A DNA stretch of 64,000 nt from Welwitschia mirabilis (GCA_051453625.1 JBOZIK010000001.1:193340292-193404291); one strand, 5' to 3'. Shown: positions 48,631-61,153, counted from the first letter of the stretch. The notes: generated by a model not told the origin, from the sequence alone. Program-made: numbers and translations.

Positions 48631-50340
48631 TCTTTAAACTTAGAACATTTTTGAAAAATAAAGTTGGAAACTAATTGTACAATTAACACTTTACTTGGGA
48701 TTATCCTCTTTTATTTTCTTCTCACTAAGTTCTTCCAAATTTTTTTGTGCTTAAGGTTTTCTTAAAGGATCTTCCAAAAGGGTGGATTGATAGTAACATC
48801 ATTCATAATTACCTTTAAAAACTCATCATAAGTTGGATTGGTTTTTAATCTATTCATCCACAGGGTAGTCTTCTTCTTTGGATGTTGGTTGTTATTATTG
48901 GATTTAGAGTTGAGAGTAAGAAAAAAGTTTAGTTGATCAAGAATTTCAACATCATCCTCTTAAGGTACTTCCTTGTCTTTGTAAAAAGAAGTTAAGGTTT
49001 CTTCATGGGAAATAGTATCATGTCCACTTCTTGTAACTAATTTCCAATCTTTTTTCACATCATTGGGTTTGGAATAGTTTGGGTAGCAATTGATCCTTAT
49101 GGCCTTTGATTAGCTAGCATGTTTTGTCAAAGAAGTCCAGTCAAATTTTCTAATTTCTTATTTTGATTTTCTAGAATTTCATTGGTGGTATCTTGCATCT
49201 TTTTTAGTTCTTCCATTATTTCCCTACAAGAGTCATTTTTGTTATAGTCTAAAAAATTGGGCTAAAAGTTATGGCTTCTAAATTTGTCATCAAATGAAGG
49301 TTTGAAAGACGTTTAAGGCCCATTTTTTTATGACGGATATTGTTGGTTGCCTTCAAATTTATTTGTCCTTTGACTAAATGCATAAAATTCATTAAAAATG
49401 GCCTCTCTACAAGTTGTTAAAGCTGGGAATTCTTTGATAGCGTGAGAGTTTTTATCACATATTTCACAATGGTTGAGTTGATTTAGTAAGTTTATATTAG
49501 TTAATGCTTTTGTGTAACTCTTTAAGATACTAGTAAGATCACTAAATAGTGTGTTAACCTTTGGTTGTTCTTCTTCACATTGCACTTTTTTCAAATCTCT
49601 AAGCATTTGACTTATAGTTCTAGTGTTTTTATATGTAGCTTTAGCCAAGTTTTGATTTATTTCTACAAGATCGTCTAATAAATTTTGAGCATCATCTAAG
49701 TTAATTGAGTAAATTTCCATCACATGAAAAATCTACCATCTTTTGATATCACTATTCAATCCACTATAGAAGTGATCAAGAAGTTTTCCTTTTGAAAACT
49801 CATTCACTAGATTGAATAATATGGCTATAAAAAATATTTCATGTGTTGAGGATTAATCTTCATAAGTGTATTATGGAAAATTGGTTACTTCCTTCATTCT
49901 TATCCTCATAACTGTCTCATTCATGAATCATTTGTTAAAGACCAATTTTTCACTTTTCCTCTTAGGGTAAAGGAAAATATGATCATGTAGGTTTTATCTA
50001 AAAGATTTTTTTCCCATTTTTTGAAGTAAGAATGAGTTTTTCAATTTCAACTGTGTGTTGGAATGAATCCATATTAGGTTCTTCAGAAAAGATGGGATAG
50101 GAATTTAAGTTTCTTAACTCTACATCATTTCTAGGGGTAGGTGAAATGGGTTTTGAAGTTTCCTCTTTTTATTAGCCAACATATCCTTTAGAGTGACATT
50201 TAAACTATAATATATTGATATTTTATGTAAAGATTTGTTAGATGCCATAGAGATAGAAGAATTAGGATGATTAGGCAAAGGAGGAAAGGGAGGATTTTTA
50301 TTAGAACTTGGTTGATTTTTAGAAATGTTCAAAGGTTTAG
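48631..50340 (-). pseudogene. element C gag
   Basis: The 131-codon frame 49328-49723 reads AQNLLDDLVEINQN and, later, CEICDKNSHAIKEFPAL, a knuckle-like CX2CX4H followed by a lost Cys. This fits the Athila gag pattern (A..LL..ma.N...... C..CG..H....CP). The N-terminal Pro-rich MNISKNQPSSNKNPPFPPLPN segment lies at 50270-50332. Frame breaks occur between these parts. Confidence 0.7.
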
Positions 50341-51126
50341 AAGTATGTGAATAATAAATATTTAATGCAAAATAATCATCTTACTCAGTTAAAGAAATAA
50401 ACCTTTCTTTCTCATCTCGAGTTTTTCAATTAAAGTCCACCAAACATTCTTTGATTTCTTCTTCAAGGAAACATCTTTTACAAGTGTGTTTACCTTTATT
50501 GCTATTTACCATTACCTTGAAACATCAAATTATGTTAAACAAACTTCTTTATATTCAAGTGGTAATAATCTCTAAGATTACTCAAAGGTGCAATAAGTAA
50601 GATACACCAAATAAATGTGGCAATTACTCAAATCGTACGAAGGGAAAAGTGTAGGCCAAGTTTGTTGAAAAAAATAATCAATATGGTAATCCCTAAGATC
50701 ACACGAAGTGCAACAGGTAGACCTAATAAGGATTGGCAATATCCTTCAAGGAAAAAGTAGACCTAGAAAAATAATTTCAGAAAATATAAACTGTTGAAAA
50801 TAAAAAAATCATTTTTGAAATATAAATTATTTAATTGAAATATGTATCCCTTAAATTAAGGTTGCACTTAAAAGTAAAGGAAGGAAAATTGCAAGAAATC
50901 AAAAATAAAAATTACAATTTACAAAGAAGGGAGATTAAAGTATACTCTAAATGGATAATCAAGTAATTATATGTAGACCAAAAAGTAATCAAGAAAATGT
51001 AGGTAAATCCAAGAGGATAAAATACAACACTACTCAAATAAAAAATTTGAAGCAAATTCAAGATACTTACTTGAGTAATGACAATATTCCTTTTTCCTTG
51101 AAGTCTTCTTAGAAATGGCTCTAAAA
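50341..51126 (-). other. element C leader
   Basis: A-rich sequence between gag and the 5' LTR with two loosely repeated GATAATCAAG/AATCATTT stretches. No clear primer-binding site is recognisable next to the LTR at 51127. Confidence 0.5.
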
Positions 51127-52350
51127 TATTGCAATATATATTTGTGCTTCCAATTCCAATATTCTAAAGATTAATTTTAACTTGAAACACTTGAAAAGTA
51201 GATAATCTAATTGCACACAATTCACAATTGTGTAGTGGAATCAACCCAAATATCATACACTTAGAGAAGACTTCTAAAAGAGAATTCAAAAAATTAATTT
51301 CAAAAAGAGAAGGAGAACATATTTTTAAATTTTTCTTTTATAGAAAATGAAATAAAATAATGCAAAGATGAAGATGAAATGCAATGCAATAAAACAAAAT
51401 AAAATGCAATGTAATGTAGAATGAATGTAAACCTAATGTAATTAATTAACCAAATTTCTAATCTATTGTCACTTAGATTGGTTCTTATAGCCTATATTAA
51501 TTATAAATTCATGTCACTTTCATTGAATTAAGATAAAAAATAAACAAGAAAGTATTTAAAAAGAGTTTCAATTCAATCAATATTTTTATTAATAAAATTG
51601 AAGTACATCCACTTATAACAATAACTCCTTAATGAAAGATTCACTGTCTAACATCAAGGTAGTTCTTCTCACAAGTAGGATGGATCTCCTTACCCCCCAG
51701 AAATCTTCAATTATCATAAGAATTTGGATGATTAAAAAGATATAAAATGAGACCCAAGAGGATCTATTTATAGTGTGGGATGGATGGGTAAGGGTTGATA
51801 AGGGATGTGAAATGAAAAGGCATGATTAGGATTTACACTTTGATAACAAATGGAATAGTTTTTTAAGTTGTCCTGTTTGTCGTCATGCTCATTGTCCCCA
51901 TGACATAGTGGAAGATCATTCCAATTATCAACTAATGTTTGACATGTGTTAATCATCCAACCTATGCTGACTGTCATCTTGTGTGTTGTCCAATGACACA
52001 GAAGACGACTATTACAGCCTATCCAATTACTCTTGTTGTACATCATTATGTAATGATCATCCCAATGATAGATGAGACGACTATTAGCTCATGTCAAAGA
52101 GCTATCATTTTGCATTAGTTATCCTAATAACAAGGTAGATGACTATTTTCTCTTGCTCAAATGCATCTTGATCATCATCCTTTAGTCCACTATTGTAAAA
52201 AAAAAATAGCTTCTGATGTTGGAAATCATTGCATTTCATGACCTGCATTGAAGCTTTGTACAATTTGCATAAATCCTAGGAAACTCTATCAATAGGACCT
52301 AAAAATGTGCTCCAAAATTATGTCAAATAGGTCAATTTGGCTTTGCAACA
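51127..52350 (-). repeat. 5' LTR of element C
   Basis: It starts TATTGCAATA (first dinucleotide TG mutated to TA) and ends GCTTTGCAACA. It pairs with 41811-43039 at nearly identical length (1224 against 1229 bp), with differences at roughly one base in seven by eye. Confidence 0.85.
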
Positions 52351-52361
52351 CACACTTACCA

Positions 52362-52700
52362 AGAATTTAAATGATTAAATAAGATGTAAAATATATTAAC
52401 ATGTGCTCTTAAAATTTTTAATTTATTAGTTTTATTATGTAATTTTAATTCCTTACATAATAGGATTATCTAATCTTAAATGTTTGGATATATTTTCTCA
52501 TAAAAATCTTATAACATAATTATTATCAATTTCATGATGAATTCTGAAAATTACAAACTAAGATTTGTTTGAAATACCATCTTATTGACAATACCTTTAA
52601 ATAAGAGTAATTCATCATCTGATTAAAAGCTTAATATGCTTAATATTCAAGTAATTAGGATTTACAAAACATGGGATATGATAAAGATTTATCTAATTTA
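52362..52700 (-). repeat. internal 3' segment of a second family B copy
   Basis: It matches 32011-32220, the 3' untranslated interior of element B. It therefore lies next to an LTR that already has a primer site on its other side, as expected for a shared LTR in a tandem pair of elements. Confidence 0.6.
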
Positions 52701-54302
52701 TTTATTTTAAAACTTATTATAAGGCTTGTCAAATGCTTTTAAAAACACAACTACCTTTAATTTTAATTGTGTTTGAGAAAATTATCAAATTAACTAGATG
52801 TACACCTTACCAAATTGATCTATGTTTTCAAAAAGATTTTTTTAATATTTGAAGTAAGCTTAATAATATCTGCATTACTAGAAAAAGCTTAAAATATTCA
52901 TTTAGCACATAATACCAATGATTGATGAAAGAAGTTAATAAATCCTAGGTTTGGATTATAACACATATGCTAATAAACTCTATTAAGACCTTTTTAGCAC
53001 CATTAATAGACCACATAAGTCTCCTCAACAATGAATTCAATCTTTATGATGATTAGCAGTATGTGTTTAGCATGATGGATAGTCAAAATGAATTAAGGGA
53101 ATAATTATTTTATACATTAGAAACTTGCCTACGAGTAAGAACTTTTTAACCTTTCATTTAGTAGCTTTTACCTATATTTTGTTAAGCACCTCATTCCACA
53201 GCCTACTAGTATTTCTTACAAATGAAGAAGGAATTATTGATACCTTAAAGACATTCTTTATTTATAACATCTCCCATAATTTATGCCAAAACCACTAACA
53301 TGTACATGTATGGTCATTTACTAAATACATTTCTTACTTTATATTTAAACCTAAAAATTGACAACACTGATATAATCTAAAAAATAACTTGTTAATGTCT
53401 TATTTATTATTTTAAATTAAGAAAAACGAATTAATACCAAGTACATATTGCTTATTTGTTTTCCTTCTTGTTTTACATAGATAGAATGAAGCACCTAATT
53501 AGCTTCATCTTTGCTAGTTGCATGATGTAAGAAATCTACAGTAACTATGATTTCAGAAATGTAAGTTCTTTTTTCCCACTTTTAAAGATGTCTTGAGGCT
53601 ATGATTAACTATGGGATCTATAGAGTTGTCATTGGATCTATGACGGTTTCATATTTAATATTTGTATTCCTTATGGTTTAACTATAATTTTTGATGTATC
53701 ACATTATATCTTTCAAGAGTTATTACTTTTTTTATCATACGAATAGATGTATTAGAAGGATTTTGTCTTTTCATGATAATAAGAAATTTGTTGATAATTA
53801 TTTTTATTAGATTAATTATAGCAGAACTTTATTATAATACATAGTAACACATGTGGAATTATGATCATAATTCTTCTTATCTACAAAACATTGTAATATA
53901 CCTTTAAAAGATCGGTTTTTATTTCATGCTTAGCCTAAATTTGATGCAACTTCATTAAACAAATTTTAAGATATAAATAGCATAAGTTTATTCCAAAAAA
54001 ACTTATGGTTTATGAACAACTCTATCCCTTAGAGTCATTCTCTTGAATTAAAGCATCTTTTGTGTATTATTTGTTCTTATAGTTCTATATATTCCAATCT
54101 TAATTTTATCACAATTTCATATAAATTATTTTATAGAATCTTAATTATAATGCCATCAAAATAGTACACTTTAGGGATAATCCTACAAATCCAATTTGGT
54201 CTCTTAATCTAGAGCATATTTTTGTATGATGATTGTTTCTATATCCTTGATATATCTTAGGAATAACATCATTCAAATTTAATAGAGTTCTTATGGTGTT
54301 TT
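52701..54302. other. unassigned decayed repeat DNA
   Basis: No gene can be supported. Minus-strand translation shows faint hydrophobic stretches near 52700-53050 that might be reverse-transcriptase-like. It may be the lost interior of the second family B copy. Confidence 0.3.
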
Positions 54303-56115
54303 TGTAACACCCAAACTTTTCTTATCCTAATTAAGCACCTTTTTTCTTGTAATATTATTAATTAATAGACACAGTAGAACCTAGGTTCAAATCCTACTTA
54401 TTCTGTATTAGGATTTTTATATGCTGAAGAAACAAAGTATATTGTTACTATATATTTACCAATAAGTAATTTCTAAGTTATTTTGGTTCACAAACAATAG
54501 TGATGTCATAAGTATGTGTCCTATTTTTCTTCCTAGTTTTTCATTACATAGAGAGATGTCTTGTATATAGTTGAGGTGATGTAAACTTATTATAAAACAT
54601 ACATGTATAAGTTTCAAGATAATACCTAACCAATATAATAGGAGGATGCAACTATCATTAATGGCATTCTAACTCGATATCTAGCCATCCTCTAGACATG
54701 AATGGATTCTACTTGGAGTTCTAAACCATACAAACATGACTAGGCTCAACTCTATAAGCTTACACCTCACCTCGATATACCCTTAATATAGGTGAAAGGA
54801 GGTCAATAAAATAATTATAACTATAGAATAGATCAATAAAATAAATTATAAATTAAGAACTATTTGAGTTACTTAAAGTACTAGGTTGAAAACCCTTGTA
54901 AGAATGCATACTTAAAGTGAGGTAAAAGAAAAAAAGGTAAAAGAGGTAATTTTCCTAACAAAATGTTATATGTAAATAACCTAACTTAAAGTACTAATAA
55001 GAACTTATCTTATATACTTGAATTGTTGGTATAATTTTATTTAATAATTATTTTGTAATTTAAGATATTAATTATAAGGCTTTTCTGGCGTTAAAGAAAC
55101 ACTGTAATCAAAAATTAATAATTAATTAATTATTAAGTAAAAAGTAAATTACAATAGTTTTTCATAAACCAGAGTCATAATAAGATCTTTAGAAATTAAT
55201 TTAAATTATTTTAAACTTCTAAAAGAATAATTTTTAAGATCATAATTTAAGGTTAAATATTGTCAAATTTCCCAAAATTACAAGCCTATCATGCTATACT
55301 AAAATGACCATAACTTTCAAAATACTTTGTGTTTTTAAATGATTTAATATGTTTTTAAAATCTTATTTGATTCTTTACAACCTAGGATGCTCAAGATTTT
55401 AAATAGATTAGCTATTAGTTATAAGAACTAAAATTAATTTCTTATTATCTGTATTTATTTCCTAGTATATTTTCTCAAATAATTTTGTTAAAAATTATTA
55501 TATATTAGAAAATTTACTATTTTTAATTTTTTGTGGATATAACATAATCCTAGACTTACAGAAAAATCATGAAAAAGATTTTTATACTTACTACTTAATG
55601 AGCTATAATGTTCTTAAGCTGTGCCTCTATAAAAACATGAAAAAGATTTTATAACTATTGATGCAATAATTTAAATTAGTATGTCTTAGTTAAATATTAA
55701 TTGTGCAAATCAATGTAGAAAAGAAAAATCAATACACAAAAACATTTACAATGAGTCTTAGGATTGTCATGAAGGGTAATAACCTAAAAGAGATTTTGAA
55801 GATCAGACTTTTTGCCTCTAATAAGATTGATCTAATACATAATTCATAAAAAAATATAATATTAAATATGTATATTAATACAAAACAAACATGAATACCC
55901 AAATTTTTATAGTTACCCTTCTAGTCACTTGGCCATCATCATCCATTAGTAACCTCCATCACTAAGCACAAGAGACCCCTTATTTATCCCTAACATTTTG
56001 GTGAGAGCCAATTGGATGGAATACTTCTTATAACATAATGCAATGCTAGCTATAAACAATCGCCTAATGCAATATAATCTACTAAATTCTTAAAATAGAT
56101 CATATAGATCATATA
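54303..56115 (-). repeat. third large Tekay-like LTR, truncated
   Basis: It starts TGTAACACCC at 54303 and follows 38539 onward in order, with an internal deletion near 54785 that removes most of the stretch equivalent to 39100-39700. Homology ends near 56115 (equivalent to 41055), before the outer ~750 bp. The eight bases GTTCTTAT at 54282-54289 weakly recall the GCTCTGAT of a primer site. Confidence 0.75.
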
Positions 56116-56130
56116 TATATACACACATAT

Positions 56131-56450
56131 TGAGGAAGTGGGTCCTGAGACACCAAAAAATTATTTTATTAAAAATAAAATTTGTTGGTAAAAATAAGTG
56201 AACTAATGAAAAATTACAAGACCTTATAGAATATAGCTTTTCAACTCTAGGTTTTGCTAAGGCTTGTAATATGCACCATGGTCATGCGCCGAGGGGAGCA
56301 TGCAAACCCTAATGACGCCCTAATAATGTGCTTGTCTTTAAAGCAAACTTTTTAATGTAAGAAAAAGAACAAATAAAATTTTTAATTTAAAAAAATCTTT
56401 CTCTGTTTTGCTTACTGTCCTGTTCTCAAGAAGTGGTATCAGAGCCCAGG
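56131..56450 (+). repeat. short LTR-like segment and tRNA-iMet primer site
   Basis: TGGTATCAGAGCCCAGG at 56434-56450 is a strong plus-strand primer site. The preceding ~300 bp, starting about TGAGGAAGTG (56131) and ending near CTCAAGAAG, are the probable 5' LTR. No matching 3' LTR was seen, so the borders are tentative. Confidence 0.55.
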
Positions 56451-56559
56451 TAGGTTTCTAAAGTTTTTTGGAGAGCTTACATACCTCTTTTATTGCAAAT
56501 GTTTGTAAGATCTACTTAGATCCAATTGCAAAATAATCTTTTCAGATCTATTTTTGTTT

Positions 56560-58080
56560 GCAAGATTGTTACCTTATTGGCCTTCATCTTTTAAAAAGAC
56601 TTAATTTTTCTTTTTGCGTCGGGTCGCATTTTTCGTTTATTGTATGTTGGCGTGGTTTTTGCAGGGTTGACCTGGATTTGACTTGTGTTTTAGATGTTTT
56701 AGGTGTTTGCTGGCGGTGTTTGGAGGGCGCATGCAGCGCTACAGACGCAGTGGTTCCTGTATTGTTTGAACGCGTTTGACTGGGGGCAAAGGCCTTCCCG
56801 CTGGTTTCAACACCACCTGTACACACCGCCTCGTCTTGTTTCTGGGCCCTCCATCTCATTCTCTGCGCAAACGCAAGCATCTTCTTCCTCTCTTTTGAAG
56901 AACCTTCCCTTTCTTCTTCTTCTTCTCACTGCTTGCGTGACCAAAGTGGCACCCCATCCATTCTTTGGTTGCCGCTTCTGCGTTTTTGCGAGAGCGTGAG
57001 CTTTCGTGACTCTGCCGCCGCAACTCTTCAACGATCTTCCACTCCTCCGTTGAGACAGTTTCACTGTGTAGAAGCGACGTGGAATGGTGGACACGTTCCA
57101 AAGCCCAAGAACAAAGTTCGACGTATTGCAGATGATATCAACGTGGTTCTCTAAGACCCCGAAAAGCTGCATTGAGCAGTAAAGCCGTCGTTACAAGCGT
57201 TCAGGGTGGTTGACCTACGTTCGACCACCGCACGGTTTTCAGTAGCTCCGTTTCCAAACTGACGCGGTGGTTCTTTATGCTGCGTTTCTGCCATCTTGGC
57301 CCCTGTCAAAACATTTTTTTTTTTTTTTCAGCGCGGCCTCTTCGTGTTTTCTTTTGGGTGTGTTGATTCATCTTTAAGAAAAAGCGAGTTGTATCCATTC
57401 AGTATCCAAGCATCTTTAATTGAGTTTTATAAGGAACTGCAATGCTCTGACAATCTCGCGTGCGCCTAACGCCAACAGCTCCTGTTCTTAACACCGTCGT
57501 CTGCCTGTAGGTCTGTTGCACCTGCGTGTTGCTTTTCATTATGAGGAGCGGGCTAAACAACCTTCTATCTCATATTAAATGAAGTGTATAAATGAAATGC
57601 ATACCACAAGTTTAAAATGTGTATACGACGTGTCATCACCTCAATGCACGCAGTACACAAATTTAATGGGATTGGGGAGGCAGTTTAGCTTCTTCGCTTC
57701 ATTATTGTCTTCTCGGCTGCCTGCTTCTTCTTACCTGGCTTCTCCATGCCCACTCTGTCAAGCAGGCGCTTCGTCTACGCCAGGTGCGTCAATTATCTCC
57801 ATTTTTCTTTGCTTAAATTTTTGTTGAAATCTTATTGCGGATTCATTTGCAAATAGCTCCTTTAAGACTCACTAGGGCATCTCTTTTATTTGATTCGATC
57901 TTCAGGAACTGAAAAGCACGCTCTGCCTCTGTTCGTCACTTCAAAGGTCCACATACATTTGAGTGTGTGATGCTCCTTGTTTTTCTTCCTTGTGACTCTT
58001 GGCCAAGACGCAACTCTGATAGTGCTTGAATTACCGCATTCTGGTGCCACTTCTCTTCTGGTAGAGAATTTGCTGTTGCA
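56560..58080 (+). other. GC- and CpG-rich block of unknown origin
   Basis: Unlike the rest of the window this block has many intact CpG sites (GCGTCGGGTCGC, GGCGCATGCAGCGC, CGACGTATTG, CAGCGCGGCC). It lies directly downstream of a retroelement primer site. Overlapping frames occur on both strands (56558-56779, 56703-56999, 56807-57172, 56584-56880, 57579-57827), but none shows a recognised domain. It may be a retroelement leader, a captured host gene fragment, or a promoter/first exon. I assign no function. Confidence 0.5.
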
Positions 58081-58200
58081 GGCCTAGAGTTTTTCCTCTC
58101 CTAAAAATAAATTTATTTTTCCAAAACCTTTATCTAAGGTTTGAAATATTACTTAAAACCTTATTTCGCTACACATGTAACAAATTGTCTAGCTTTGTAC

Positions 58201-58329
58201 ATTGTTTTTTTAGAGTATTGCTAACATGTGAGATTACTGAAGTATTGTTTTTTTAGAGTATTTCTCACATGTGAGACTGCTGAACTATTGTTTTTTTAGA
58301 GTATTGCTCACATGTGAGATTGCTGAACT
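58201..58329. repeat. three tandem 43-bp repeats with an internal palindrome
   Basis: Copies lie at 58201-58243, 58244-58286 and 58287-58329, each starting ATTGTTTTTTTAGAGTAT. Copies 2 and 3 contain the perfect 12-bp palindrome CTCACATGTGAG, and copy 1 differs by one base (CTAACATGTGAG). Confidence 0.95.
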
Positions 58330-59834
58330 ATTGCCTAGTCCAGTTATACACACACATGTATTTTTGGAGTTTATAGCAATTTTTTGTAATTTTTAATTCT
58401 TACATTTGTAAGCTCTTAAACTTTGTTTTTGAGCCTTGTTTTTGAGAATTTCGGCACTTTTGAGCATTGTAAGCCAAGATTTTTCTTTTTCCTTATTTTT
58501 AATTTTTTTTCCTATCAAGTCAAGTTGGGATGATAATAAGATCTATTTGACTTTCTCCCCTTCCACTCATTTTGTGATTTGGATAGCATCAAGCCAAGGT
58601 GGATGATGAGCGAATCTACTTGGGGTGACTACACCAACATTGGCCCTTTGTCTTATGTGGTGATTTTTCTTTGCTTTTTAGACCTCACACACTTAATAAT
58701 GTTATTAATCTTGCTTAAGTTACATTATAAAATGAAAAATTACTTTTCTCCATAAACACTTAATGGTTTTATTGGTGATAAGTTTCGGTTGGTGGTAGGA
58801 ATGAGGAGCCTTACGTAGATAGAGATCTATATCAGGCTTTACACTACCTTCAAAATCTTATTGCGTGGTCTTAACTGCTATAACTATAAAGCTCAAGCCA
58901 GACAAAGAACCATGTCTTTCTTAAGTGAAAACGTCCCAAGCATCTCAAGGTCGAGATTCCCCTATACGCCTTAGTAATCAAGAGTATATTGGGTGAAGGC
59001 TAAAGGCATAGTGGCAGAGTCTACTTGGATTTTATCACCAAGTTAACAAGGAGTCATAAGTGTAATCAATCATAAAATTCACTGAGGTATAAGAAGATCA
59101 CCGATATTGCATGAAACTCTTTTCTAAGGGGGTATATTGCTAAGGTAACTAAAATTGGCTAATAACTTATAAGCCCCATTGAGATGATTCACATTTTTAT
59201 CCTTTTACTCTCTTAAAAGGCAAAGATACTACCCTTGGAGACAATGTGATCAATACCTAAATTTGGGAGCATACTTTAAAACTAATAAATATGCCTTTTT
59301 TCATTACTTAATAATCAAATTATACCCCTTCACATTAAAATATATTTCACCCATATTAAGAAATCTAATAACAAATTATCTTATTTATTCTCATGCATGT
59401 AGGTTTTGCATGGTTTAGGAGTGATTTATCTTAATTGCCATACACTATCGTTTGAATGTATCACTTGGAGTTTTGGGATTAATTCCTTTCTTTTATGATT
59501 ATACCTATTTCTTATAACCTCTTTTTTCTTTTATTTTATTTGCATTGTGACTTGGATAGATCATTTGAACTTTTGAATGAGAGGAAGATTCCTTTTTAGG
59601 TGACTATATCATTATCATTAATTTTTTTCTCTTTGGAATTCTTGATAAGTTTTCTTTATGTGTTAGATAGATCACCTTTTCAGTAGTTAATGTGAGCAAG
59701 ATTGCTATAGAATTTGACTTTACCACACAACTTGTTATCCCTTTTCCCTCTCTTTTTATGTATTCATCATGGCTTTGATATTAAAAGGCATATTTTAGAT
59801 ATTATTAGTGAGCTTCATGCCATTTTTGCCTATC

Positions 59835-59934
59835 NNNNNNNNNNNNNNNNNNNNNNNNNNNNNNNNNNNNNNNNNNNNNNNNNNNNNNNNNNNNNNNNNN
59901 NNNNNNNNNNNNNNNNNNNNNNNNNNNNNNNNNN
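59835..59934. other. assembly gap, 100 N
   Basis: A placeholder inside the second R850 monomer. The first monomer suggests that more than 100 bp are missing. Confidence 0.85.
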
Positions 59935-60587
59935 AGTCTGAGGTAGAAGTAAATCATTGAGATTGCATCGTACTCTCACTTTAGGAGAGTATAATGTTGA
60001 GGTGATTAAAATTGATTAATGACTTGAAAGCTCCACTGATGTGATTCACATATGTTTCTTTACTCTTTTTAAAGATAAGGGTAAGCCCCTTAGAAGCAAC
60101 ATGTAACTAATCGGATTTGGAAGCTGATTTTAAAGTTAACCAATTTTAGCAGTTTCATTACTTAATAATCAATCTAAACTCCTTTGTTAAACATTATTTT
60201 GCCCACATTAAGAAATTTTAATAAAGTACATTTGCTTCTTTCTCATGCATGTAGATTACTACTTACTAGGGAGGGTTTTTTAGTTTCATCATTGTTACAC
60301 TTTATAGTTTGGATAGATCTCATGATTTGGGGGTTTGATCCCCTTTCACTATGATTATACCTCTCCATCATGACACTTTATCCCTTTAATAAAGTAATAT
60401 TATGATGTGGATAGATCACTTGAAATTGTGGATGATAGCAAGCTCCATTTTCTTATGACTATTTCATCTCTTTGTCTTCATTTCCCTTTATTCTTTTTGG
60501 TGTTTTGACAAGATTTATTTATGTGATGGATAAATTGATTTTAGTTATGAAAGCAAGTAAGATCCCTCTAATTGATGACTTTACCTC

Positions 60588-61153
60588 NNNNNNNNNNNNN
60601 NNNNNNNNNNNNNNNNNNNNNNNNNNNNNNNNNNNNNNNNNNNNNNNNNNNNNNNNNNNNNNNNNNNNNNNNNNNNNNNNNNNNNNNNNNNNNNNNNNNN
60701 NNNNNNNNNNNNNNNNNNNNNNNNNNNNNNNNNNNNNNNNNNNNNNNNNNNNNNNNNNNNNNNNNNNNNNNNNNNNNNNNNNNNNNNNNNNNNNNNNNNN
60801 NNNNNNNNNNNNNNNNNNNNNNNNNNNNNNNNNNNNNNNNNNNNNNNNNNNNNNNNNNNNNNNNNNNNNNNNNNNNNNNNNNNNNNNNNNNNNNNNNNNN
60901 NNNNNNNNNNNNNNNNNNNNNNNNNNNNNNNNNNNNNNNNNNNNNNNNNNNNNNNNNNNNNNNNNNNNNNNNNNNNNNNNNNNNNNNNNNNNNNNNNNNN
61001 NNNNNNNNNNNNNNNNNNNNNNNNNNNNNNNNNNNNNNNNNNNNNNNNNNNNNNNNNNNNNNNNNNNNNNNNNNNNNNNNNNNNNNNNNNNNNNNNNNNN
61101 NNNNNNNNNNNNNNNNNNNNNNNNNNNNNNNNNNNNNNNNNNNNNNNNNNNNN
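60588..61153. other. assembly gap, 566 N
   Basis: An N run in the third R850 monomer. The frames of 198-229 codons across it are artefacts. Confidence 0.9.

Larger units (their letters stand above)
41811..52350 (-). mobile_element. Athila-like Gypsy element C, complete but degenerate
   Basis: LTRs lie at 41811-43039 and 51127-52350. The 5 bp on each side are identical (CACAC at 41806-41810 and 52351-52355), a perfect target duplication. The interior reads gag, protease, reverse transcriptase, RNase H, integrase from right to left, followed by a ~2.2-kb 3' region, as in Athila-group elements. Gaps of 581 and 732 N remove parts. It inserted 6 bp inside the outer end of the element B LTR. Confidence 0.9.
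30285..52361 (-). mobile_element. Tekay-like chromovirus B, minus strand, carrying nested element C
   Basis: The minus-strand order is 5' LTR (38539-41810, completed by 52356-52361), tRNA-iMet primer site (38524-38535), leader, gag, protease, reverse transcriptase, RNase H, integrase, chromodomain and 3' LTR (30285-32010). It was inserted into Copia X RNase H on the left. The Athila-like element C sits in the outer end of its 5' LTR. A partial duplication of leader plus LTR lies at 37440-38293. I could not confirm a target duplication, because the sequence beyond 52361 resembles the internal 3' region of another B copy and not Copia X. Confidence 0.7.

Noticed and set aside
52701-53300. Faint reverse-transcriptase-like pattern on the minus strand
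   Set aside because: Only isolated residues fit and the frame changes repeatedly, so a LINE or Gypsy label cannot be supported.
56584-57172. Overlapping frames on both strands in the CpG-rich block, including an Arg/Lys-rich minus-strand frame of 121 codons
   Set aside because: Open frames on opposite strands at once are expected in GC-rich DNA. No family resemblance or splice evidence was seen.
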